A stretch of DNA of 64,000 bases from a virus. Below, piece by piece: positions 59,914-64,000 of the stretch. How positions within the stretch are numbered: the first letter of the stretch is position 1; each line of letters starts with the position of its first letter. The DNA lies in IMG/VR virus record IMGVR_UViG_3300020162_002681, positions 1 to 64,000 of that record; one strand, 5' to 3'. The notes under the pieces are model-generated. The model saw only the letters and a list, made by a program, of their open reading frames with translations, was not told the origin of the DNA and made no database searches. Made by a program: the position numbers and the translations under genes.

Positions 59914-60388
59914 ATTTTACACTTGTTTTGTAGAGGTGGCATAAAATTGCGGCACACGCATCTGCACAGTGATTATCCCTCAATTGAAATTTTCGCTCTG
60001 GAAATACTTTTTCAACTGCTTTGATAACATCTTGTTTATCAGAACCCCCGAAATGAGCCACTGCTTTTTTGATTTCTGTTGGCATATAGGAAAATTCTTC
60101 TAGCTGGTATTTATTTGCTAAATATCGAGTCACACCTATAGACTGGTTGAGTTTTGCGCCAATATCCCCTTTTAATACAGGATTTTCATAGATATAAACA
60201 GTTGGCTTGTATTCTTTGACTATTTTTTTGAAATGGTCAACTATATCCGCAAGATTTTTTGGTAATGTATCTTTTTTATCTGTATAGAAATTTTCCGCAT
60301 AGAGAAGTTGCAATTTTTCTTTTTCTGCACTTACAATTGCAAAACCGCTATTCCTGAAGCCAACATCATTACCAAGATAAATAGTCAT
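59909..60388 (-). CDS. ruvC: RuvC-like Holliday junction resolvase
   Basis: 159 residues. GNDVGFRNSG gives the first catalytic Asp, VYIYENPV the Glu, and DNHCADACAA the C-terminal acidic pair of the RuvC/RNase H fold. It cleaves branched DNA so that recombined or replicating genomes can be packaged. Placed among late minus-strand genes, as expected for a resolvase acting at packaging. Confidence 0.85.
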   Translation of the reverse strand: MTIYLGNDVGFRNSGFAIVSAEKEKLQLLYAENFYTDKKDTLPKNLADIVDHFKKIVKEYKPTVYIYENPVLKGDIGAKLNQSIGVTRYLANKYQLEEFSYMPTEIKKAVAHFGGSDKQDVIKAVEKVFPERKFQLRDNHCADACAAILCHLYKTSVKL

Positions 60389-60422
60389 ATAAACTAAAAT
60401 ATAGATAAAACAACATTAACAC

Positions 60423-61331
60423 ATGACATTATCACTGGACTATATAGCAGACAACGCACTTCAATGTCGTAGCTATCTTGATTTCACTAACCCAGCCTAT
60501 ACATCTGTTAGTGGAAGTACTCTGACCCAACTAAACCTTACTGGTAACACAGATTATGACTTTATTTCCACAGGGGTGATAAACTTCCCGCAAAGAGGTA
60601 TTGAGGGGATAACATTCACTTCTACCCAAAAACTAGCTCCTCGCGTTTCAGGTATCATTGGGGCTGGCGCTTCTAGCTACTCTTTGCTTATTGTGTCAAA
60701 AAATTCCAACAACTCACTACTAAAAGTTGGCAAAACTAACCCCAATCTGCCCAAACTACTAGAAATTGACTATACCGCTACAAATTTCACGCAGAACTAT
60801 TCACGACTTAATGTTGATGACCGAGAACTAACCCTTAGTGACCTCGAAACGACTCAAGTGTGCTTGCTTTCGCATGATGTTGTTACTGGTATAACCAATA
60901 CATCAATAAATTTAGCTGATTTTCAACAAAATACCAAACTTGACGCAGGATATATGCTTCCAAACTTATCTTCGTTTATTTTAGGTGAGGGATTTGGTGG
61001 TGAACTACTTAATTTTCTTCTTTTTGTGCCAGCTATTGAAAATGTGCATCTTTTGGAGCTCGGACGAAGAATATCTGACTACATACCACAAGCAGAGCTG
61101 AAATTTGACAAACTATTACTGACAACAGAAAGTAAACTAGAATTGGCAACAACCTCTCTTTCTGCCCCTCATATGAAATTTTCGCTACCTATAAAATTAA
61201 AAAACTTAGAAACCAATAGTAGTCTAGGTTTCAATAGTTCTCTAATAGTAATTGCAAGCTACTTATGGGACAATCTAAATGAAGAATCATGGGGCAAAAT
61301 TTCTGAAGTACTATGGGACTCTATGGGCTAG
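60423..61331 (+). CDS. LamG-like virion protein on the plus strand
   Basis: 302 residues, beta-rich (ALQCRSYLDFTNPAYTSVSG; LGEGFGGELLNFLLFVPAIE) with a LamG-type closing helix, then TESKLELATTSLSA and a Trp-containing tail. It looks like a fibre protein but reads opposite to its neighbours. Its TAG shares CTAG (61328-61331) with the convergent gene. Confidence 0.6.
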   Translation: MTLSLDYIADNALQCRSYLDFTNPAYTSVSGSTLTQLNLTGNTDYDFISTGVINFPQRGIEGITFTSTQKLAPRVSGIIGAGASSYSLLIVSKNSNNSLLKVGKTNPNLPKLLEIDYTATNFTQNYSRLNVDDRELTLSDLETTQVCLLSHDVVTGITNTSINLADFQQNTKLDAGYMLPNLSSFILGEGFGGELLNFLLFVPAIENVHLLELGRRISDYIPQAELKFDKLLLTTESKLELATTSLSAPHMKFSLPIKLKNLETNSSLGFNSSLIVIASYLWDNLNEESWGKISEVLWDSMG

Positions 61332-62050
61332 TACACGAACCCGTTGTAACGACGTACTTTAAAATTAGCAAAAGGCGAGGTATTGCGGCTAAAAGGTTTG
61401 CCATTAACGTCAATAGCTGGTTCTGTAGGTAAATTACCACTACGTCTTTTACCTTGCGGGTATTTTTGCAATCTTACATCTCTACGTTGTTGTTGTGATG
61501 TAGGGCTAATTTGCTCTGTACCAACACCTTTAGTATTGGGATTGTTTAAAGGATATGGCTGAGAGTTACCAGATTGAGTTTTTCCACTTGCATTTGGGAC
61601 AGTAATTGCAGTTGTGTCAATAGTTTGTGGACTTGCGGGAGCATTAGTCTGAATAGGCTGATTGGGTACTGTAGTTTGTACAGGAGCCGCCACAGGAGTT
61701 AGTAACTTCTGATTCCCAATTTGACCTGCCTTACGTGCTTGATAAGCATTCTTAAGACTTGCACCGCCATACCCTGCTGCACCACCAACGGCTGCACCGC
61801 CAGCTACTTGACCCGCAAGATTACCAATTGACTTATCTTCACTACCGAGGTAATTCAATGCACCAATCCCTGCACCGACACCAGCTCCAAGTTTACCGTA
61901 ACCTGTAGCAGTTGTAGGTAAAGCTCCCTTAGCAGCATTCAGTGCACTACTAGTTTTGGAGCCAAGTGACCCAGCCAGACCTTGCCAGTTAAAAGGTGCA
62001 AAATTTGCGTACTTAGGATTTGTTGCTAATGCGTATGTGGAAATTCTCAT
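61328..62050 (-). CDS. Glycine-zipper protein, possible internal virion protein
   Basis: 240 residues. YANFAPF near the N-terminus, then YGKLGAGVGAGIGALNYLG and GAAVGGAAGYGG, Gly/Ala zippers able to cross a membrane, then a long Pro/Thr/Gln-rich disordered tail. The same parts appear in the smaller protein at 26790. A virion protein ejected into the host is a reasonable guess. Confidence 0.6.
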   Translation of the reverse strand: MRISTYALATNPKYANFAPFNWQGLAGSLGSKTSSALNAAKGALPTTATGYGKLGAGVGAGIGALNYLGSEDKSIGNLAGQVAGGAAVGGAAGYGGASLKNAYQARKAGQIGNQKLLTPVAAPVQTTVPNQPIQTNAPASPQTIDTTAITVPNASGKTQSGNSQPYPLNNPNTKGVGTEQISPTSQQQRRDVRLQKYPQGKRRSGNLPTEPAIDVNGKPFSRNTSPFANFKVRRYNGFVY

Positions 62051-62056
62051 GTTGTT

Positions 62057-62064
62057 ATACTATA
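62057..62064 (-). promoter_or_regulatory. TATAGTAT, possible late promoter variant
   Basis: Minus-strand TATAGTAT about 6 bases before the ATG at 62050, overlapping the stop of the upstream gene at 62060. It differs from the other boxes by one base. Confidence 0.3.
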
Positions 62065-62566
62065 CTTCAAAAACTACATCGGTAAAATAATAGCTACCGT
62101 CATCTGTACCGCTATTGGGAAAAGAGCCTATACTTACGCTATATCTACCGTTAGTATTATTTAACCTTACCAGACTTGAAGATGGCTCGACTGGATTAGA
62201 ATATGCTATAGAAAAAAAAGCATTTGCATTAACGGAAATAATGTATACTTCGTTTTCTAATACTGGAAAAGGGCTTGATAATGTAGCCTCATTCCATCCA
62301 ACAAATGTACTGCCAAAAGAAACACTGGTAAGTTCAGTACCGAACGTATCCCAAATACGCATTGTATGGCTACCCGTTTCTTCGATTGGCTTGTAAAATC
62401 TAAGTTTTGTAATATTTCCATTGGCAAAGAATTTTAATGGCGAACCTATTTCAAGAGGAAACTCGTAAATATCGCTGGGAATATAATTACCAAAGTAAGT
62501 GTACAGTAATTTTTCAAGTATTACAGTAGGATTATTAAAAAGTAACATTTTCAATAATGTTTTCAC
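62060..62566 (-). CDS. Beta-rich virion protein (DUF4082-like)
   Basis: 168 residues. LEIGSPLKFFANGNITKLRF, then HTMRIWDTFGTEL and FTDVVFEV, recall DUF4082-type sandwich domains found in secreted and virion proteins. The start touches the stop of the upstream gene (62566). Function unknown. Confidence 0.55.
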   Translation of the reverse strand: MKTLLKMLLFNNPTVILEKLLYTYFGNYIPSDIYEFPLEIGSPLKFFANGNITKLRFYKPIEETGSHTMRIWDTFGTELTSVSFGSTFVGWNEATLSSPFPVLENEVYIISVNANAFFSIAYSNPVEPSSSLVRLNNTNGRYSVSIGSFPNSGTDDGSYYFTDVVFEV

Positions 62567-63177
62567 TATATTGCAATACCTTTCAATCTAACAGTTGCAG
62601 TCTCAGAGTTAGCCGCAGGAGTAAAACCTGCAAGTGTGACAAGATGAGCAAATAATGATGTTCCCGTCAACTTACAGACATAATTTATATTACTTTTTTG
62701 TGCGACAACAGACCCACCTCCAATAGCCAAAGAAGCTGATAATGAAATACCAGTGGGGTTAATAATCGCAGCTCTATCACCGCTAGGAATTGAAAATCCA
62801 GTATTATCGACTTTAGCGCTTGGAGGAGTAACATTATATAGATAAAAAAGTAAATCGCCCATACCACTTGGCAAAGCTGCGATGTTAAAAATAATTTCTA
62901 TGTCTGTAATAAGAATAAACTGACCCGCTATCGGTGCTGTACCAGAAACAAGTTCAAAAGCTGCCCCGTAAACATCATTGGCAGTATAAGGTGTAGTATT
63001 TGCTCCGCGAGTAATTGTCCCACTAAATAGAAATGCAGAATTACTATTTACACCTAGAAGGCTATTAATAGTATCTAATCTCTCTATTTGGTTTTGCTCA
63101 AGTTTTTCACCATACTCGGAGGCTAAATAAGCTTCCAGCCCAACTCTTTCTACTAGTAATTTATCTGTAAGCGTCAT
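62566..63177 (-). CDS. Virion structural protein
   Basis: 203 residues from ATG 63177 (MTLTDKLLVER); an upstream TTG at 63216 lies inside the promoter-like box and is less likely. Helical N-terminus, then a beta sandwich rich in Ala, Gly and Thr (FSGTITRGANTTPYTANDVY), typical of small tail or baseplate proteins. Confidence 0.6.
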   Translation of the reverse strand: MTLTDKLLVERVGLEAYLASEYGEKLEQNQIERLDTINSLLGVNSNSAFLFSGTITRGANTTPYTANDVYGAAFELVSGTAPIAGQFILITDIEIIFNIAALPSGMGDLLFYLYNVTPPSAKVDNTGFSIPSGDRAAIINPTGISLSASLAIGGGSVVAQKSNINYVCKLTGTSLFAHLVTLAGFTPAANSETATVRLKGIAI

Positions 63178-63205
63178 TCGCCTATCACTTTGTAACTTTC
63201 TACTT

Positions 63206-63213
63206 CTAGTATA
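63206..63213 (-). promoter_or_regulatory. TATACTAG, possible late promoter
   Basis: Minus-strand TATACTAG 28 bases before the 63177 start. The same block read on the plus strand (TAGTATACAATAAG) lies just before the divergent gene at 63224. Confidence 0.35.
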
Positions 63214-63223
63214 CAATAAGAGT

Positions 63224-64000
63224 ATGGCAGTTCAAATCGGGTACACAATCAGCGATATCTCAGCAATTAAGGCATTGCCCACAGCTTTGCTCGTTACTGG
63301 ATATGCACGACTCTGTAGGTCAGTTAATGCGTGGTTTAGCTATAATTCAACTTCTACGGCTACTGCTGACGATGTATCAATACTTTTACCAGCTTCAGGG
63401 ACTGGGCGATGGTTTAAGCTTAAAGCTGACGTAGCGGTTGCTGATATTCTTAATTTTGCTGAAGCCGTAGATGACCGTGTAGCAGCGTTAGTACAAGATA
63501 GTGAGACAATCAGCGCGAGTTATAATGATGCAGCTAATACACTTACTTTTTTAGTAGTAAGTGGCAGTATTGGCGATACTCAGATAGACAGCATTAGCCA
63601 ATCTAAAATTACCAATTTAACAACAGATTTAGCAGAAAAACTCTCAGCTAACCAAAATATCACTGTAATTGGAGATGTTACTGGAAGTGGTGCAACTAAT
63701 ATTTCGTTAACTTTAGCAGATTCAGGAGTGACCGCAGGAAGCTATTCTGTTGCAAGTATAACTATAGATTCCAAGGGTAGGGTTACCAGTGCAACAGATG
63801 GCACGGAAGCAGTACAAGATATATTAGCAGCCACACTAGTAGCTGGAACTAATGTATCTCTAAATTATAATGATGCATCAAATACGCTTACAATAAATTC
63901 TACTGCGGGTGCTTCTGGTACTAATGTAGAAATAAGAGATGAAGGTACAAGTCTTACTTCAGCAGCTACTTCAATTAATTTTGTGGGAGATGTTGTGAAT
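63224..64000 (+). CDS. Tail-fibre protein, 5' part (runs off the window)
   Basis: The ATG at 63224 opens a frame to the window end (259 codons, no stop). The first 70 residues (STSTATADDVSI … GTGRWFKL) match the N-terminal domain of the minus-strand gene at 38848. After that come beta-rich fibre repeats such as DVTGSGATNISL and DSKGRVTSAT, common in phage tail fibres. Probably a large fibre. Confidence 0.75.
   Translation, partial: MAVQIGYTISDISAIKALPTALLVTGYARLCRSVNAWFSYNSTSTATADDVSILLPASGTGRWFKLKADVAVADILNFAEAVDDRVAALVQDSETISASYNDAANTLTFLVVSGSIGDTQIDSISQSKITNLTTDLAEKLSANQNITVIGDVTGSGATNISLTLADSGVTAGSYSVASITIDSKGRVTSATDGTEAVQDILAATLVAGTNVSLNYNDASNTLTINSTAGASGTNVEIRDEGTSLTSAATSINFVGDVVN

Overview
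The window reads as part of the genome of a large double-stranded DNA phage of a filamentous (Nostocales-type) cyanobacterium. Three things support this. It carries a phage replication and nucleotide set: a Sak4-like ATPase, SSB, dUTPase, a RecB-like nuclease, Toprim primase, a RecA-fold helicase, dNMP kinase, family A DNA polymerase, class Ia ribonucleotide reductase, ThyA, PhoH and RuvC. It carries a block of tail-fibre-like proteins. Its tmRNA tag (ANNNIVKFARKS...) is close to the tag I remember for Nostoc/Anabaena. No terminase, portal or capsid gene is in view, and the window cuts a gene at each end.

Layout. 1-5.7 kb: small plus-strand genes of unknown role, a truncated metallophosphoesterase and a PD-(D/E)XK nuclease. 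5.7-8.9 kb: an RNA-rich island with an IsrB-like RuvC protein and its upstream structured RNA, a tRNA-like RNA, and four tandem hairpin repeats whose stems covary. 8.9-12.6 kb: a 605-residue unknown protein, a coiled-coil protein and a GIY-YIG nuclease. 12.58-12.84 kb: a circularly permuted tmRNA gene. 13-25.5 kb: the replication and recombination block. 25.5-34 kb: small genes, NrdA, NrdB and ThyA. 34-52 kb: many small unknown genes plus a DarG-like macro-domain protein, PhoH and an RlpA-like wall enzyme. 52-64 kb: mostly minus-strand virion genes and RuvC.

Two gene classes are separated by strand. Plus-strand genes are short, tightly packed and overlap by ATGA/TAATG junctions, as in early and middle phage operons. 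Most virion-like proteins, the RlpA-like enzyme and RuvC are on the minus strand. Several of these are preceded by an octamer near TATACTAT/TATAATAG that may be a late promoter. Six convergent plus/minus pairs share their stop codons in a 4-bp palindrome or near-palindrome.

Most unusual items: the permuted tmRNA with only 5 nt between its two pieces and a G3-U70 alanine identity pair; the covarying hairpin array before the 605-residue gene; the tRNA-like RNA without an anticodon arm; the IsrB locus; a 37-residue reading frame ending in an SSB-type SDDIPF tail; and a decamer, GCAGAAAAGA, found at least ten times. All functions are read from motifs and remembered families; no database search was run.
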